The notes under the pieces were generated by a model that was not told the origin of the DNA, did not search any database, and saw only the letters and a program-made list of their open reading frames with translations. Shown piece by piece: positions 17,345 to 27,383 of a stretch of DNA of 64,000 nucleotides. The position numbers and the translations under genes were made by a program. Each line of letters opens with the position of its first letter. The stretch's first letter is position 1. The DNA is from Candidatus Aquirickettsiella gammari (GTDB taxonomy: Bacteria > Pseudomonadota > Gammaproteobacteria > Diplorickettsiales > Diplorickettsiaceae), in contig NMOS02000003.1 of NCBI GenBank assembly GCA_002290645.2, forward strand, positions 1-64,000. Direction: 5' to 3'.

Positions 17345-20221
17345 ATGGATACAATTCGCATTCGGGGTGCGCGCACCCATAATCTTAATAATATCGATCT
17401 GGATATCCCCCGTGACCAGCTTATTGTGGTGACAGGTTTATCCGGGTCCGGTAAATCCTCGCTGGCATTTGATACCTTATATGCCGAGGGGCAGCGTCGC
17501 TATGTCGAGTCCTTATCGTCTTATGCGCGCCAATTTCTGTCGATGATGGAAAAGCCGGATGTTGATCATATCGAAGGGCTTTCTCCGGCAATTGCCATTG
17601 ACCAAAAATCAACCTCACATAACCCACGTTCGACGGTAGGAACCGTGACGGAAATTTATGATTATCTGCGGGTATTGTTTGCAAGGATAGGCCAGCCACG
17701 TTGTCCTGTGCATGCGACAAGTCTCAGTGCGCAAAGTGTCAGCCAAATGACGGATACACTGATGGAGCTACCCAGTGAGACACGTTTGCTTGTTTTGGCG
17801 CCTGTTGTGCAAGGACGTAAGGGTGAATATAAACCCTTACTGGATAAGCTGCGCAGTCAAGGTTATTTACGCGCACGTATTGACGGAAAATTACTCGAAC
17901 TCGATCAAGTGCCTAACTTGAATGCTAAACAAAAACACACGATTGAAGTGGTCGTTGATAGACTGAAGATAAAATCGGCCAATCGTCTTCGCTTGAGTGA
18001 GTCCTTAGCTACGGCGACCGCTTTGAGCGAAGGTTTAGTGATTGTAGTATTACAAGATACATCAGAAAAAATAACGCAAGAACTCGTTTTTTCGGAACGC
18101 TTTGCTTGCCCTTTGTGTGGTTATAGTATCAGTGAGTTAGAGCCGCGTTTATTTTCATTTAATAATCCAGCCGGCGCTTGTCTGCAGTGTGATGGTCTTG
18201 GTCATGAACTAATTTTTGATGCGGAAAAAATCATTCCGCAGGCGGAGTTAAGTTTGTCGCAAGGTGCTATTCGTGGCTGGGACGCACATAATCCCTATTA
18301 TTCAGCGCTCTTAAATTGTCTGGCGACACATTATCATTTTTCCCAGGATGTGCCCTTTAATACACTGCCCGAAGCGATACAAAAAATTATTTTATACGGT
18401 AGCGGTGAAGTGGCGATACAGTTTCATTATAAGACTGAAAAAGGTCATCTGTATCATAAACAAAAACCTTTCGCGGGCGTAATTCCAACGCTGCAGCGCC
18501 GCTATCAAGAGAGCGAATCATCGACGCTGCGGGAAGAATTAGCGCGTTATTTGGCTTCAAAGCCTTGTGGCAGTTGTGCGGGCACGCGTCTTAATGTTGC
18601 GGCAAGACATGTTTTTATTGGCAATAAAACGATTAGTGAATGGGTTGCTTTACCGCTGGATCAATTAAAGGACTTATTTCAACAATTAAATTTATCCGGT
18701 CAACGTGCCAAAATTGCCTTGCGTCTACAAAAAGAAATCATTGATCGTTTGAATTTTTTAATCGATGTCGGTTTAGATTATCTTTCACTCAATCGCAGTG
18801 CAGATACTTTATCGGGTGGCGAATCACAACGGATACGATTAGCCAGTCAGATTGGCTCAGGTTTGGTTGGTGTGATGTATATTTTAGATGAGCCTTCTAT
18901 CGGTTTACACCAACGGGATAATAGTCGCTTACTCAGTACTTTACTTAGGCTACGCGATTTAGGTAATACGGTGATTGTTGTAGAACATGACGAAGAAGCG
19001 ATTCGCCATGCTGATTATGTCATTGATATGGGGCCCGGTGCCGGCGTTCATGGTGGTCGGGTTATCGCGCGAGGATCACCGGCGGCTATTATGCGTAATC
19101 CCGGTTCATTGACGGGTCAATATCTGTCAGGACAGCGACGCATTGAATGCCCTAAAAAACGGTTCAAATTTGATGCGCAGCATCTGATTAAGCTTAGCGG
19201 TGCGAGCGGTAATAATTTAAAAAATATTGAAGTTGAGATTCCCTTAGGACTCATGACCTGCGTCACCGGCGTATCGGGTTCCGGAAAATCAACCTTGATC
19301 AATGACACTTTATATCCTATTGCCGCTAAACGTTTAAATGCCGCTAGCTTGCCACAAGCTTCGCCTTATACCGAAATTACCGGTTTAGAGCAGTTGGATA
19401 AAGTCATCGATATTGATCAAAGCCCGATAGGTCGTACCCCACGCTCTAATCCAGCCACTTACATTGGTTTATTTACACCGATACGGGAATTATTTGCTGC
19501 AACTGCCGAAGCCCGTTCACGCGGTTATACACCCGGACGGTTTAGTTTTAACGTCAAAGGTGGGCGTTGTGAGGCCTGTGAAGGGGATGGTGTACTCAAA
19601 GTGGAGATGCATTTTTTAGCCGATGTTTATGTTCAGTGCGATGTCTGCAAGGGGCAGCGTTATAACCAGGAAACCTTAAGCGTGCATTATAAAGGTAAAA
19701 ATATTTATCAAATCCTCACTATGACGGTCGAGGAAGCGTATGAATTTTTTAATTCCGTTCCGGTATTGGCCAGAAAATTACAGACCTTGATAGAAGTGGG
19801 GTTGGCTTACCTGCATCTGGGTCAAAGTGCGCCGACTTTGTCCGGTGGAGAAGCGCAACGGGTTAAACTTGCTAAAGAATTAAGTAAGCGCGATACCGGT
19901 CGAACGCTGTATATTCTGGATGAGCCAACGACAGGTTTGCATTTTTACGATATCGAGCAGCTATTGAAGGTTTTATACCGTCTGCGTGAACGCGGTAATA
20001 CCATAGTCGTCATCGAGCATAATCTGGATGTGATTAAAACGGCTGACTGGGTTATTGATCTGGGGCCAGAGGGCGGTAGCAAAGGCGGGCAGATCGTTTG
20101 TGTGGGTACGCCCGAACAAGTGGCTAAACAAGCTGCTTTTTCCTATACCGGGCAATTTTTAAAGCCTTTATTAGGCAAGCGAAGTTTGTCAAAAAGTGAG
20201 AATGGCAGTCGTCACGGTTGA
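17345..20221 (+). CDS. uvrA: Excinuclease ABC subunit A
   Basis: UvrA recognises DNA damage in nucleotide excision repair and loads UvrB. The 958 residues contain two ABC ATPase halves ([19 protein letters not shown] near residue 31, [17 protein letters not shown] near 640). The zinc motifs are [19 protein letters not shown]...CLQC and [17 protein letters not shown]...CDVC. Both signatures [16 protein letters not shown] and [16 protein letters not shown] are present. It is full length, and a strong terminator follows its stop. Confidence 0.98.
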   Translation: MDTIRIRGARTHNLNNIDLDIPRDQLIVVTGLSGSGKSSLAFDTLYAEGQRRYVESLSSYARQFLSMMEKPDVDHIEGLSPAIAIDQKSTSHNPRSTVGTVTEIYDYLRVLFARIGQPRCPVHATSLSAQSVSQMTDTLMELPSETRLLVLAPVVQGRKGEYKPLLDKLRSQGYLRARIDGKLLELDQVPNLNAKQKHTIEVVVDRLKIKSANRLRLSESLATATALSEGLVIVVLQDTSEKITQELVFSERFACPLCGYSISELEPRLFSFNNPAGACLQCDGLGHELIFDAEKIIPQAELSLSQGAIRGWDAHNPYYSALLNCLATHYHFSQDVPFNTLPEAIQKIILYGSGEVAIQFHYKTEKGHLYHKQKPFAGVIPTLQRRYQESESSTLREELARYLASKPCGSCAGTRLNVAARHVFIGNKTISEWVALPLDQLKDLFQQLNLSGQRAKIALRLQKEIIDRLNFLIDVGLDYLSLNRSADTLSGGESQRIRLASQIGSGLVGVMYILDEPSIGLHQRDNSRLLSTLLRLRDLGNTVIVVEHDEEAIRHADYVIDMGPGAGVHGGRVIARGSPAAIMRNPGSLTGQYLSGQRRIECPKKRFKFDAQHLIKLSGASGNNLKNIEVEIPLGLMTCVTGVSGSGKSTLINDTLYPIAAKRLNAASLPQASPYTEITGLEQLDKVIDIDQSPIGRTPRSNPATYIGLFTPIRELFAATAEARSRGYTPGRFSFNVKGGRCEACEGDGVLKVEMHFLADVYVQCDVCKGQRYNQETLSVHYKGKNIYQILTMTVEEAYEFFNSVPVLARKLQTLIEVGLAYLHLGQSAPTLSGGEAQRVKLAKELSKRDTGRTLYILDEPTTGLHFYDIEQLLKVLYRLRERGNTIVVIEHNLDVIKTADWVIDLGPEGGSKGGQIVCVGTPEQVAKQAAFSYTGQFLKPLLGKRSLSKSENGSRHG

Positions 20222-20243
20222 TCTTGATAGCGCTTATAAAAGA

Positions 20244-20268
20244 AAAAACCCCTAGAACAGGGGTTTTT
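20244..20268. terminator. Bidirectional terminator after uvrA
   Basis: AAAAACCCC (20244-20252) pairs with GGGGTTTTT (20260-20268) across a 7-base loop. It has the A-tract/T-tract form that works in both directions, between the ends of uvrA (plus) and the first barrel gene (minus). Confidence 0.85.
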
Positions 20269-20304
20269 ATTAGATAGACCAGAACGGTTTATACAAAGCG
20301 TGGT

Positions 20305-20889
20305 TTAGCCAAAGCTATAACCAATACCGACTGTAGCAAAATCAATATTGCTTGGTTTGTTTTTTCCGATTGGGTGAATGTGGGTATAAGCGGTATCCAC
20401 AAAAACGTTGTTGCTAATGTTATAAGTTACACCAACACCGGCTTCAGGAGCCCAATTGTATTTAGCAATAGGTGCTACGATCTGAGCGTTATTTACATTG
20501 TTTATTAAGTAAGCCATACCCGCTTTGGCATACAGATTAAACTTATCAGAAATAGGTAAAATACCTTTTCCAGCCACATCAAAAGCATGTTGCTTAAGGG
20601 TGACAGCGTCATTAGCGCTAACGGAAAGATTAGACTTTTGTTTCGCTAATTGTAAATAACCGGCTTCAAGTGCCCAGTAAGGTGAAAATTGGTAACCTAC
20701 TGATAATCGACCGATTAGACCACCTTGGTATTTAGTGTCTTTAGATGGGAGGGGCTTAAGAAATTTATTCTTCGTATGCACATAACCCATTTCAACATTA
20801 ACATAAGGACCGGGTGTAGTTGCATTAGCGGCTAGCACGCTGAGTGCCGAAATAGCTAATACACTGCTTGTAACGATTTTTTTAAACAT
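20305..20889 (-). CDS. Small outer-membrane beta-barrel protein (array member A)
   Basis: The 194 residues have a signal peptide (SSVLAISALSVLAANA), then amphipathic strands typical of an eight-stranded OmpA/opacity-type barrel: GRLSVGYQFSPYWALEAGYL, LYAKAGMAYL, WAPEAGVGVTYNI and the terminal strand FATVGIGYSFG, which ends in an aromatic-Gly pattern. It shares IQPIGKN-like and NIDF motifs with the other four genes of the array. Likely a surface porin-like or adhesive barrel; the ligand is unknown. Confidence 0.85.
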   Translation of the reverse strand: MFKKIVTSSVLAISALSVLAANATTPGPYVNVEMGYVHTKNKFLKPLPSKDTKYQGGLIGRLSVGYQFSPYWALEAGYLQLAKQKSNLSVSANDAVTLKQHAFDVAGKGILPISDKFNLYAKAGMAYLINNVNNAQIVAPIAKYNWAPEAGVGVTYNISNNVFVDTAYTHIHPIGKNKPSNIDFATVGIGYSFG

Positions 20890-20912
20890 ATTATTATTAT
20901 CCTCTTTAAAGA

Positions 20913-20928
20913 GCTTAACTGGTTAAAC
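20913..20928. promoter_or_regulatory. Dyad operator candidate upstream of barrel gene A
   Basis: The minus strand reads GTTTAACCAGTTAAGC here, an imperfect 7-2-7 dyad between the -10 box and the ribosome site. Near-identical dyads stand in front of barrel genes B (21815-21830) and E (24148-24159). Confidence 0.5.
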
Positions 20929-20936
20929 AAGCCGCT

Positions 20937-20965
20937 TTTATAGCATTTGGTCAAAATATTGTCAA
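20937..20965 (-). promoter_or_regulatory. Sigma-70 promoter of barrel gene A
   Basis: On the minus strand a perfect -35 box TTGACA (20960-20965) is separated by 17 bases from a -10 box TATAAA (20937-20942). It sits about 48 bases before the start of gene A. Confidence 0.75.
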
Positions 20966-21058
20966 TATGCACCAATGAATAAATAGCTCGGTATTCAATA
21001 TTTATGTAATTTATTAGCTTGCATATGACTTATATGACTTATTTGCAGGATATTTAAT

Positions 21059-21087
21059 AAAAAACCCCTTAAATAAGGGGTTTTTTT
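21059..21087. terminator. Hairpin terminator after barrel gene B
   Basis: An A-tract followed by CCCCTT (21065-21070) pairs with AAGGGG (21075-21080) and a T-tract across a 4-base loop. It lies just past the stop of gene B in the minus direction, so gene B probably ends its own transcript. Confidence 0.8.
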
Positions 21088-21115
21088 GAGAATAGGACTT
21101 AAAAACTAAGGTTTT

Positions 21116-21793
21116 TTAGCCAAAGTTATAGCCAAGGCCCACAGCAATAAAATCAATATTACCAGGGCGGTTTTTACCGATAGGTTGAATGTGGGTCCAT
21201 GAAGTGTCTATGGAAACATTGGGTGTAATATCATAGCTGACACCTAAAGCAACTTCAGGCGCTAATTCGTGTCGATTGATATTAAGGCTTTTATTTAAGT
21301 CAAATGATATACTTGTATTTCCGTTATCGTCTTTTATTCCCCCTTGAATATCAGTATTGATATAAGCTAAACCGGCTTTCCCATACAGATTGAACTTATC
21401 ACCAATAGGAACGATTCCTTTGGCAACAAGATCAACTAGGTTTTGCTGTAACTTAAGCGTAACTGGAACCTCTTCTCCGTCGAAACCATCTAGCTTTGCT
21501 TTACCTAAGCGCAGGTAACCGGCTTCCAAGGCAAAGTTGGGGTTAAATTGATAACCTAATGCAATACGACCGGCCAAACCGTCATTGTCCAGGTTGCTGT
21601 CACTTCCATTATGAGTATGAAAATTCAACGGCGTGTTTCTATTAATATAGTCAGTATTGGTTTTAGCATCCATATGGGTATTGGCGTAACCGAGTTGTCC
21701 GGTTACATAGACGCCTGGTGCGGCAGCATTAGCCGCCATAACACCCAACGCTGAAATACCTAAAACCGTTGTACCTATAACTTTTTTAAACAT
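21116..21793 (-). CDS. Small outer-membrane beta-barrel protein (array member B)
   Basis: I choose ATG 21793, behind CAGGAG, giving 225 residues that start MFKKVIGTTVLGISALGVMAANA, a signal peptide. The longer frame from 21847 would place extra polar residues before it. Barrel strands include LAGRIALGYQFNPNFALEAGYLRLG, LYGKAGLAYINTD, APEVALGVSYDITPNVSIDTSWTHIQPIGKN and the C-terminal FIAVGLGYNFG. The first loop (residues 33-65) is longer and more polar than in the other members, which suggests surface variation. Confidence 0.86.
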   Translation of the reverse strand: MFKKVIGTTVLGISALGVMAANAAAPGVYVTGQLGYANTHMDAKTNTDYINRNTPLNFHTHNGSDSNLDNDGLAGRIALGYQFNPNFALEAGYLRLGKAKLDGFDGEEVPVTLKLQQNLVDLVAKGIVPIGDKFNLYGKAGLAYINTDIQGGIKDDNGNTSISFDLNKSLNINRHELAPEVALGVSYDITPNVSIDTSWTHIQPIGKNRPGNIDFIAVGLGYNFG

Positions 21794-21814
21794 TATTATT
21801 ATTCTCCTGCAAGA

Positions 21815-21830
21815 GTTTAACTCGTTAAAC
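21815..21830. promoter_or_regulatory. Dyad operator candidate upstream of barrel gene B
   Basis: A perfect 7-2-7 dyad, GTTTAACGAGTTAAAC on the minus strand, lies between the -10 box and the ribosome site of gene B. It matches the sites at genes A and E. Confidence 0.55.
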
Positions 21831-21838
21831 GAAAAGCT

Positions 21839-21867
21839 ATTTAACAATCAAATTATTAAATTGTCAA
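21839..21867 (-). promoter_or_regulatory. Sigma-70 promoter of barrel gene B
   Basis: The minus strand has TTGACA (21862-21867), a 17-base spacer and TTAAAT (21839-21844), the same geometry as genes A and C. Confidence 0.7.
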
Positions 21868-21968
21868 CTGGTGTCAATCGCTAAAAGTAATGTGTTAATA
21901 GAATCCATCACTTAATAAAACGTACTTAATTGGCTAATTTAGCTCTGAATTTATCCAATAAGAAACAT

Positions 21969-21991
21969 AAAACCCCCGAGCAAGGGGGGGG
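21969..21991 (-). terminator. Weak hairpin terminator after barrel gene C
   Basis: CCCCC (21973-21977) faces a run of G (21984-21991) across a 6-base loop. Read on the minus strand, TTTT follows it. It lies about 30 bases beyond the stop of gene C. Confidence 0.5.
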
Positions 21992-22021
21992 TCAATGAAT
22001 ACGCGACTTCAGTTAAGTTTA

Positions 22022-22636
22022 TTAACCAAAGGTATAAGCAACACCGACGGCGAGAAAGTCGATATTACCGGGACGGTTGTTACCGATGGTTTGAATGTGG
22101 GTAAGCGAGGTATCTACGGAGACATTCGGTGTAATATCGTAACCCATACCGATCGCTACTTCAGGTGCCCATTGACGTTTCTCTATCCCTTGCTGGGAAT
22201 TTAAATCCACCGTGACAGGAATGTTATCAACCGTTGTCGTTCCTTGTATTTGCGTGGTTAAATAAGCAGCACCGAGTTTACCGTAAATATTGACATTGCT
22301 GGTAATCGGTAAGATACCTTTGGCGACTACATCGATGGCATGTTGCTTGTTAGATAAGGTACCAAAATGCCCTGGAATATATTTAGATACTTCAGTAGTG
22401 GGTAACTGCAAGTAGCCTAATTCTACAGCAAAGCTAGGAATGAGTTTATAGCCAATCGCTAAGCGACCTGCTAGCCCATCATTGGCTAAATTGGGATTTA
22501 AGGTTGAAGGACGGTTCGTATCGGCGTAACCGACTTGACCGCTAACATACAAACCTGAAGGAAGTGCTGCATTAGCCGTCATCACAGCTAATGTGCTGCT
22601 CGCTAATACACTCGTAAGGACTATTTTTCTAAGCAT
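22022..22636 (-). CDS. Small outer-membrane beta-barrel protein (array member C)
   Basis: The 204 residues have a signal peptide (VLTSVLASSTLAVMTANA) and the same barrel layout as gene B: LAGRLAIGYKLIPSFAVELGYLQL, IYGKLGAAYLTTQIQG, WAPEVAIGMGYDITPNVSVDTSLTHIQTIGNN, then FLAVGVAYTFG. It has its own -35/-10 boxes but no copy of the shared dyad. Genes B and C are the closest pair in the array by eye. Confidence 0.86.
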   Translation of the reverse strand: MLRKIVLTSVLASSTLAVMTANAALPSGLYVSGQVGYADTNRPSTLNPNLANDGLAGRLAIGYKLIPSFAVELGYLQLPTTEVSKYIPGHFGTLSNKQHAIDVVAKGILPITSNVNIYGKLGAAYLTTQIQGTTTVDNIPVTVDLNSQQGIEKRQWAPEVAIGMGYDITPNVSVDTSLTHIQTIGNNRPGNIDFLAVGVAYTFG

Positions 22637-22677
22637 GATTATTACTTTCTCCCGAAGATATTATTATTAGAATTTCT

Positions 22678-22706
22678 ATTTAAGCGCTAATAGGGATCAT
22701 TGTCAA
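22678..22706 (-). promoter_or_regulatory. Sigma-70 promoter of barrel gene C
   Basis: The minus strand has TTGACA (22701-22706), 17 bases and TTAAAT (22678-22683), placed about 42 bases before the ATG of gene C. Confidence 0.7.
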
Positions 22707-22762
22707 TTTAGACGCTTAAATTAGTTCATATTTTTTAATATAAAAAATATAAATAACTGATG

Positions 22763-23410
22763 CTAACCAAAATAATAAGAAACACCGAGTGAATAAAAAT
22801 CACTGCTGGGAGCATGACTGCTACCACCTAATGTTTGAATGCGATTCCAGGAAAGTTCTACCGGCACATTCGGCTTAAGGGCGTAACTAATCCCTAAACC
22901 GAAGGTCGGCTCTAAGGTGCTGGAATAATTGTTAACCCATGCACTGTAAGGGCTATTGGTAAATGTAGACGATCCTTGCGCATTAGGTCGTAGATAAGCC
23001 ACACCGAGTTTGGCATATAGGTTTACTTTGCAGCCTACAGGGAGTAGCGCTTTGCCGACGACATCAAAAGCATTTTCCTTGCTCGATGCACTGGCATTGT
23101 AATTATTGCTTGTAATCGAGGTATTGTTATGACTGAAATGACGATAGCCAAATTCTATCGCCCAATGGGAATCGAATTGATAACCAAAACCCAAGCGATA
23201 AGCTAAGAGAGGATTATTTAGCCCTGGTAAAGCAACCGGTGTGTTCGCATTCGTAATAGTGATTAAATCCGTGGTATTAATGTGCGGATTAACATAACCG
23301 AGCTGGGCGTTGGCATAAAATCCAGCCATTTCAGCCTCCGCGGTTTGTGCAAGGCCAAGCGTTGCCAGCGCCAGTAATAAGCTGGGCGCGATTGCATTTC
23401 TTTTTAGCAT
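22763..23410 (-). CDS. Small outer-membrane beta-barrel protein (array member D)
   Basis: The 215 residues have a signal peptide (SLLLALATLGLAQTAEA). Barrel strands include AYRLGFGYQFDSHWAIEFGYRHF, LYAKLGVAYLRPNAQG, EPTFGLGISYALKPNVPVELSWNRIQTLGG and the terminal FYSLGVSYYFG. It is closest to member E: both have IQ-x-L/V-GG and an S/T-DF-F/Y-SLG ending. A cysteine at mid-protein (VGCKVNLY) is unusual for this type of barrel. The upstream gap shows no copy of the shared dyad. Confidence 0.85.
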   Translation of the reverse strand: MLKRNAIAPSLLLALATLGLAQTAEAEMAGFYANAQLGYVNPHINTTDLITITNANTPVALPGLNNPLLAYRLGFGYQFDSHWAIEFGYRHFSHNNTSITSNNYNASASSKENAFDVVGKALLPVGCKVNLYAKLGVAYLRPNAQGSSTFTNSPYSAWVNNYSSTLEPTFGLGISYALKPNVPVELSWNRIQTLGGSSHAPSSDFYSLGVSYYFG

Positions 23411-23532
23411 AATGCTTCCTTCGATTAAAATGTAAAAACCGATACATGATAAAGTGTAAAACGATAGTGCGTCTATGACTATTTTATCCCAGTAAAAAAT
23501 AGCTTACCTGAGTCGAAAAATTATTTTTTTAC

Positions 23533-24126
23533 TCAACCAAAATAATAGGCTAAACCGAGAGAAAAGAAATCGGTACTGGGCGTGGTGTTATTTCCCCCGA
23601 CGTTTTGTATTCGTGTCCAAGCTAATTCTAGCGGTATAAAAGGTGTTAGATCATAGCTAAGTCCTAAACCAAAACTCGGATCCCAACTATCGGAATAACC
23701 CAAATAAGAGCGATTATTGACCAGGCTGGATCCATTGGCTTTAAAATAGGCTAAACCGAGTCTGGCAAAGATATTAAAATTATTAGAAAGTGGCAGCATT
23801 GGTTTGGCGGTAAAATCCACTGCTTTTTCGCCTAAAGAAACATTTTGATTGTTTACACCGGCGACACCGGAAAAATTGACGTCGGAAAATTGCGTATAAC
23901 CCATTTCAAAAGCAACATTTTGATTAAATTGATAACCACCGGCAATGCGGCCGGTAAAAGACATTTTACCATTAATGGAGAGTGCGGCGGCATTGCTGGC
24001 TTGCTGATGGGTGTCTGCTGTTCCGAGTTGACCCAAGAGGTAAAACCCGGGGATAGAGGCGTAGCTTAAAAGTGGAAAGCAACAGAAAAAAACAAAGCCT
24101 ATATTTGCCCCGATTTTTTTAAACAT
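23533..24126 (-). CDS. Small outer-membrane beta-barrel protein (array member E)
   Basis: The 197 residues have a signal peptide (GFVFFCCFPLLSYA) and strands FTGRIAGGYQFNQNVAFEMGYTQF, IFARLGLAYFKANGSS, DPSFGLGLSYDLTPFIPLELAWTRI and the terminal FFSLGLAYYFG. It is the first gene of the array in the direction of transcription. Its upstream region is shared with the divergent ubiA gene and carries TTAAC-GG-GTTAA, the core of the array's dyad. Confidence 0.85.
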   Translation of the reverse strand: MFKKIGANIGFVFFCCFPLLSYASIPGFYLLGQLGTADTHQQASNAAALSINGKMSFTGRIAGGYQFNQNVAFEMGYTQFSDVNFSGVAGVNNQNVSLGEKAVDFTAKPMLPLSNNFNIFARLGLAYFKANGSSLVNNRSYLGYSDSWDPSFGLGLSYDLTPFIPLELAWTRIQNVGGNNTTPSTDFFSLGLAYYFG

Positions 24127-24147
24127 GAAACATGCTCCTTGCGAAAA

Positions 24148-24159
24148 TTAACGGGTTAA
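24148..24159. promoter_or_regulatory. Dyad operator candidate upstream of barrel gene E
   Basis: TTAACGGGTTAA is a perfect 5-2-5 dyad a short distance upstream of gene E. It is the core of the longer dyads at 20913-20928 and 21815-21830. It also lies on the ubiA side of the divergent gap. Confidence 0.45.
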
Positions 24160-24248
24160 AAGCTAACGCTAAAAATTACTCTACCCGCACCAAGCTTGGC
24201 AGGTTTAAGTTTTTGCAAATAGCCAAAGCCTATTATACGATAAGCCGC

Positions 24249-25121
24249 ATGAACAACCTACCTCGTTGGCGTAGTTACGTCGCTTTACTTCGATTACATC
24301 AACCTATTGGTTTATTTTTACTCTTATGGCCTACACTATGGGCGTTATGGATTGCCAGTGCCGGAGCACCTTCTTTTAAAAGTGTGGCACTATTTACCCT
24401 GGGAACCTTGTTAACTCGATCCTTGGGCTGTGTGATTAATGATATTGCTGATAGAAAACTAGATGGTTTTGTCGCTCGAACCCGGCAAAGACCTCTAGTG
24501 ACAGGAAGGGTGAACTTAAAAGAAGCGAAGCTATTATTTATCGTATTGGCGACGCTGGCTTTACTGGTCGTACTACAGTTTAATTTTTTAACCATAAAAC
24601 TGGCTGGACTGGGTTTGCTACTGATTTGTATTTACCCTTATACTAAACGCTATACCTATTGGCCGCAGTTGTTTTTGGGCCTAATATTTGGTGCTTGGTC
24701 AATTTTGCTGGCTTTTGCGGCACAAATTGGAAAGATACCGACTATTGCTTGGTTGGTTTTTATGACCGGTTATCTATGGTGTTTAGCCTACGATACGATA
24801 TACGCAATGGTCGATAGGGAAGAGGATCGGAAAATAGGTATTAAATCGAGTGCTTTGGCATTGGATCGTTATGATGTCTTGTTTATAGCCGTGGTAGAGT
24901 CGGTTTTTGTTTTATTGTTAATTCTAATCGGAACAAGATTGCACTTGCATTTTGCTTATTATAGCATGCTGATGCTTGTCGTTGGTTTGTTGTGTTATCA
25001 ACACTATCTGATTAAAGATAGAAAACCGGCCGCTTGTTTCAAGGCTTTTTTGAATAATGCCTGGATAGGGGCGTTGATATTCTTAGGGTTTTTCTTAAGC
25101 TTGCATGGCGGAGCTGTTTAA
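24249..25121 (+). CDS. ubiA: 4-hydroxybenzoate polyprenyltransferase
   Basis: UbiA is an integral-membrane enzyme that attaches the polyprenyl tail to 4-hydroxybenzoate in ubiquinone synthesis. Starting at ATG 24249 gives 290 residues, the usual length. The frame is open back to 24132, but those residues are not family-like. The Asp motifs are [20 protein letters not shown] and [20 protein letters not shown], amid about eight hydrophobic helices. Confidence 0.94.
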   Translation: MNNLPRWRSYVALLRLHQPIGLFLLLWPTLWALWIASAGAPSFKSVALFTLGTLLTRSLGCVINDIADRKLDGFVARTRQRPLVTGRVNLKEAKLLFIVLATLALLVVLQFNFLTIKLAGLGLLLICIYPYTKRYTYWPQLFLGLIFGAWSILLAFAAQIGKIPTIAWLVFMTGYLWCLAYDTIYAMVDREEDRKIGIKSSALALDRYDVLFIAVVESVFVLLLILIGTRLHLHFAYYSMLMLVVGLLCYQHYLIKDRKPAACFKAFLNNAWIGALIFLGFFLSLHGGAV

Positions 25122-25170
25122 GCCTGAAATAAAGTCGATGAGTGGTTTTGAAAAGAGGTCTCATTTGTTT

Positions 25171-25659
25171 ATGCAAACCAAAGCGATCTATCCGGGTACT
25201 TTTGATCCGATGACGAACGGACATTTGGATTTGGCACAACGCGCTTCGCGTTTGTTTGAGCAGGTTATTGTCGCTGTCGCTAAGCATCCTAGTAAAACGC
25301 CGGTTTTTACAATTGGTGAACGCATCGCTTTAGCGAAAGAAGCGTTAAAGGATTTATCTAACGTAACGGTCTATGGATTTGATGGACTGCTAATAAACTG
25401 TGCTAAGCAACATAATGCACAACTTATTTTACGCGGTCTACGCGCGGTATCGGATTTTGAATATGAGTTTCAGTTAGCGAGTATGAATCGCAACATGATG
25501 CCGGATTTGGAAACCTTATTTTTGACCCCTGCCGAGCAGCATTCCTTTATTTCGGCTAACTTGGTCAGAGAGATTGCCAGCCTAGGTGGCGATGTGGCGC
25601 AGTTTGTTCCTACAATTGTCGCTAAAGCGCTGCGAGTGAAATTTAGTCAAATGAGATGA
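25171..25659 (+). CDS. coaD: Phosphopantetheine adenylyltransferase
   Basis: CoaD makes dephospho-CoA from 4'-phosphopantetheine and ATP. ATG 25171, preceded by AGAGGTC, gives 162 residues. An upstream extension to 25105 would overlap ubiA and is not family-like. Key motifs are [15 protein letters not shown], with the T/HxGH nucleotide site, and [20 protein letters not shown]. Confidence 0.96.
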   Translation: MQTKAIYPGTFDPMTNGHLDLAQRASRLFEQVIVAVAKHPSKTPVFTIGERIALAKEALKDLSNVTVYGFDGLLINCAKQHNAQLILRGLRAVSDFEYEFQLASMNRNMMPDLETLFLTPAEQHSFISANLVREIASLGGDVAQFVPTIVAKALRVKFSQMR

Positions 25660-25770
25660 GGGTAAAATAATCAAGCATTTAATGAATAAATAAATTTTTA
25701 TTCTATTATTAGAAAAATTTCATCGTAAAATGCCTAATAATATAAAAAATTGATTGATTATAGGTACAAG

Positions 25771-26028
25771 ATGGCTTTATTAATAACCGATGATTGCATT
25801 AACTGTGATGTCTGCGAACCCGAGTGTCCCAATGCCGCAATCGTTCAGGGTGAGTTTATCTATGAAATTAAAGCGGATAAATGTACCGAGTGTGTTGGAC
25901 ATTTTGATGCGCCGCAATGCGTACAGGTTTGTCCGGTTGCTTGTATAGTACCCAATCCGGTGTGCCTTGAAAGCTCAGAACAATTGTTATTAAAATATCA
26001 CGCGCTGATGAAGGCCCGCTCGGTGTAG
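25771..26028 (+). CDS. YfhL-type 2[4Fe-4S] ferredoxin
   Basis: ATG 25771 gives 85 residues. The first cluster motif is [12 protein letters not shown]. The second is [18 protein letters not shown], with the longer spacing between Cys 2 and 3 that marks the YfhL/FdxN type. The pattern [18 protein letters not shown] is close to the family consensus. In many proteobacteria this gene sits beside coaD, as here. Its electron-transfer partner is not known. Confidence 0.92.
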   Translation: MALLITDDCINCDVCEPECPNAAIVQGEFIYEIKADKCTECVGHFDAPQCVQVCPVACIVPNPVCLESSEQLLLKYHALMKARSV

Positions 26029-26159
26029 ACGTTTTAGCAGCACTGGTTGTTTTTTCTGGCATCACCCCGCATAATATGCTCGCTGGACTGATGGGGAGAG
26101 TTGCTTTTCGCGTATCAAGTCCAGGTTTTTTTAGAATCGTTTACACTAGAGGGCCTACC

Positions 26160-26336
26160 ATGGCAGTGCAAAAATCACGTAAATCCCGCTCAAAAAGAGG
26201 CATGCGACGTGCGCATGATGCCTTGACTTCCGCCACGATTGCAGTTGATGCGACCAGTGGAGAGACCCATTTACGCCATCACATCACTAAAGATGGCTAT
26301 TATCGTGGAAAAAAGGTACTAAAGGCTAAGGAATAA
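26160..26336 (+). CDS. rpmF: 50S ribosomal protein L32
   Basis: ATG 26160 gives the normal 58-residue L32, beginning [21 protein letters not shown] frame open from 26076 is not L32-like at its N-terminus. It is the first gene of the fatty-acid cluster, 9 bases before plsX. The yceD gene that often precedes rpmF is absent; the 131 bases upstream hold no gene I can support. Confidence 0.97.
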   Translation: MAVQKSRKSRSKRGMRRAHDALTSATIAVDATSGETHLRHHITKDGYYRGKKVLKAKE

Positions 26337-26345
26337 CCCCTTTAA

Positions 26346-27383
26346 ATGTCACCTTATACACTAGCTATTGATGCAATGGGGGGCGATTACGGTCCTTCCG
26401 TTACTGTGCCTGCTGTGCTTTTAGCGCTGCAGGAAGAGCCTAGGCTGCACATTATTCTGGTCGGCGATCTCGATATTTTACAAGCGCAGCTCAAGCGAGC
26501 GAAGACGCGAGTAAAACCTGAGCAATTAACATTGCATGCCGCAACACAGATCGTTTCTATGGATGAGCCTCCGGCACTTGCTTTGCGTAATAAAAAAGAT
26601 TCTTCCATGCGGGTGGCGATTAATTTAGTCAAAGAAGGTCTTGCGCAGGCTTGTGTGAGTGCCGGTAATACTGGAGCCTTGATGGCAACAGCGCGTTTCG
26701 TTTTGAAGACCATCCCCGGTATTGATAGGCCGGCAATTAGTGCGATGTTACCGACCATGAAAGAACAGACCAAGGTGCGTGTGCTTGATTTAGGCGCTAA
26801 TGTGGATTCTGAGGTTGAACATTTGCTCCAATTTGCCATCATGGGATCGGTGCTCAGTGCCGAGGTGGATAATATTAAAAGTCCACGCGTTGCTTTATTA
26901 AATATTGGCTCGGAAGAAATTAAGGGCAATGAACAAGTCAAAAAGGCCGCTGAATTATTAAAAAACGCACATATTAATTATATTGGTTACATAGAAGGGG
27001 ATGCAATTTATCAGGGCATTGCCGATGTGATCGTTTGTGATGGTTTTGTCGGTAATGTGGCCTTGAAAGTCACCGAAGGCGTAGCAAAATTAGTTAGTCA
27101 TTATATTAAACTAGCCTTTAACCGTAATTGGTTTTCACGTCTGTCTGGTTTAATGGCTTTGCATGTATTAAAAGGTTTACGCAATCGATTGGATCCTGCA
27201 CGTTATAATGGCGCCAGTTTAATTGGTTTACGCGGTATCGTGATCAAAAGTCATGGCAGCGCTAGTGTATTAGCCTTTAAAAATGCGATTAATGAAGCTA
27301 TCTTCGAAGTTGAAAAAAATATTCCTGAGCGTATTCGAGAGCAAGTGACAGGTTTACTAAAGGAATCTGAACAGTCTTTATGA
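26346..27383 (+). CDS. plsX: Phosphate acyltransferase PlsX
   Basis: PlsX converts acyl-ACP to acyl-phosphate for phospholipid synthesis. The 345 residues start with [19 protein letters not shown] and contain [15 protein letters not shown] and [19 protein letters not shown]. The stop overlaps the start of fabH by 4 bases. Confidence 0.97.
   Translation: MSPYTLAIDAMGGDYGPSVTVPAVLLALQEEPRLHIILVGDLDILQAQLKRAKTRVKPEQLTLHAATQIVSMDEPPALALRNKKDSSMRVAINLVKEGLAQACVSAGNTGALMATARFVLKTIPGIDRPAISAMLPTMKEQTKVRVLDLGANVDSEVEHLLQFAIMGSVLSAEVDNIKSPRVALLNIGSEEIKGNEQVKKAAELLKNAHINYIGYIEGDAIYQGIADVIVCDGFVGNVALKVTEGVAKLVSHYIKLAFNRNWFSRLSGLMALHVLKGLRNRLDPARYNGASLIGLRGIVIKSHGSASVLAFKNAINEAIFEVEKNIPERIREQVTGLLKESEQSL

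Noticed and set aside
26387..26941. A 184-codon frame antisense to plsX
   Set aside because: It lies inside a conserved gene on the other strand, with no family resemblance and no start signal.
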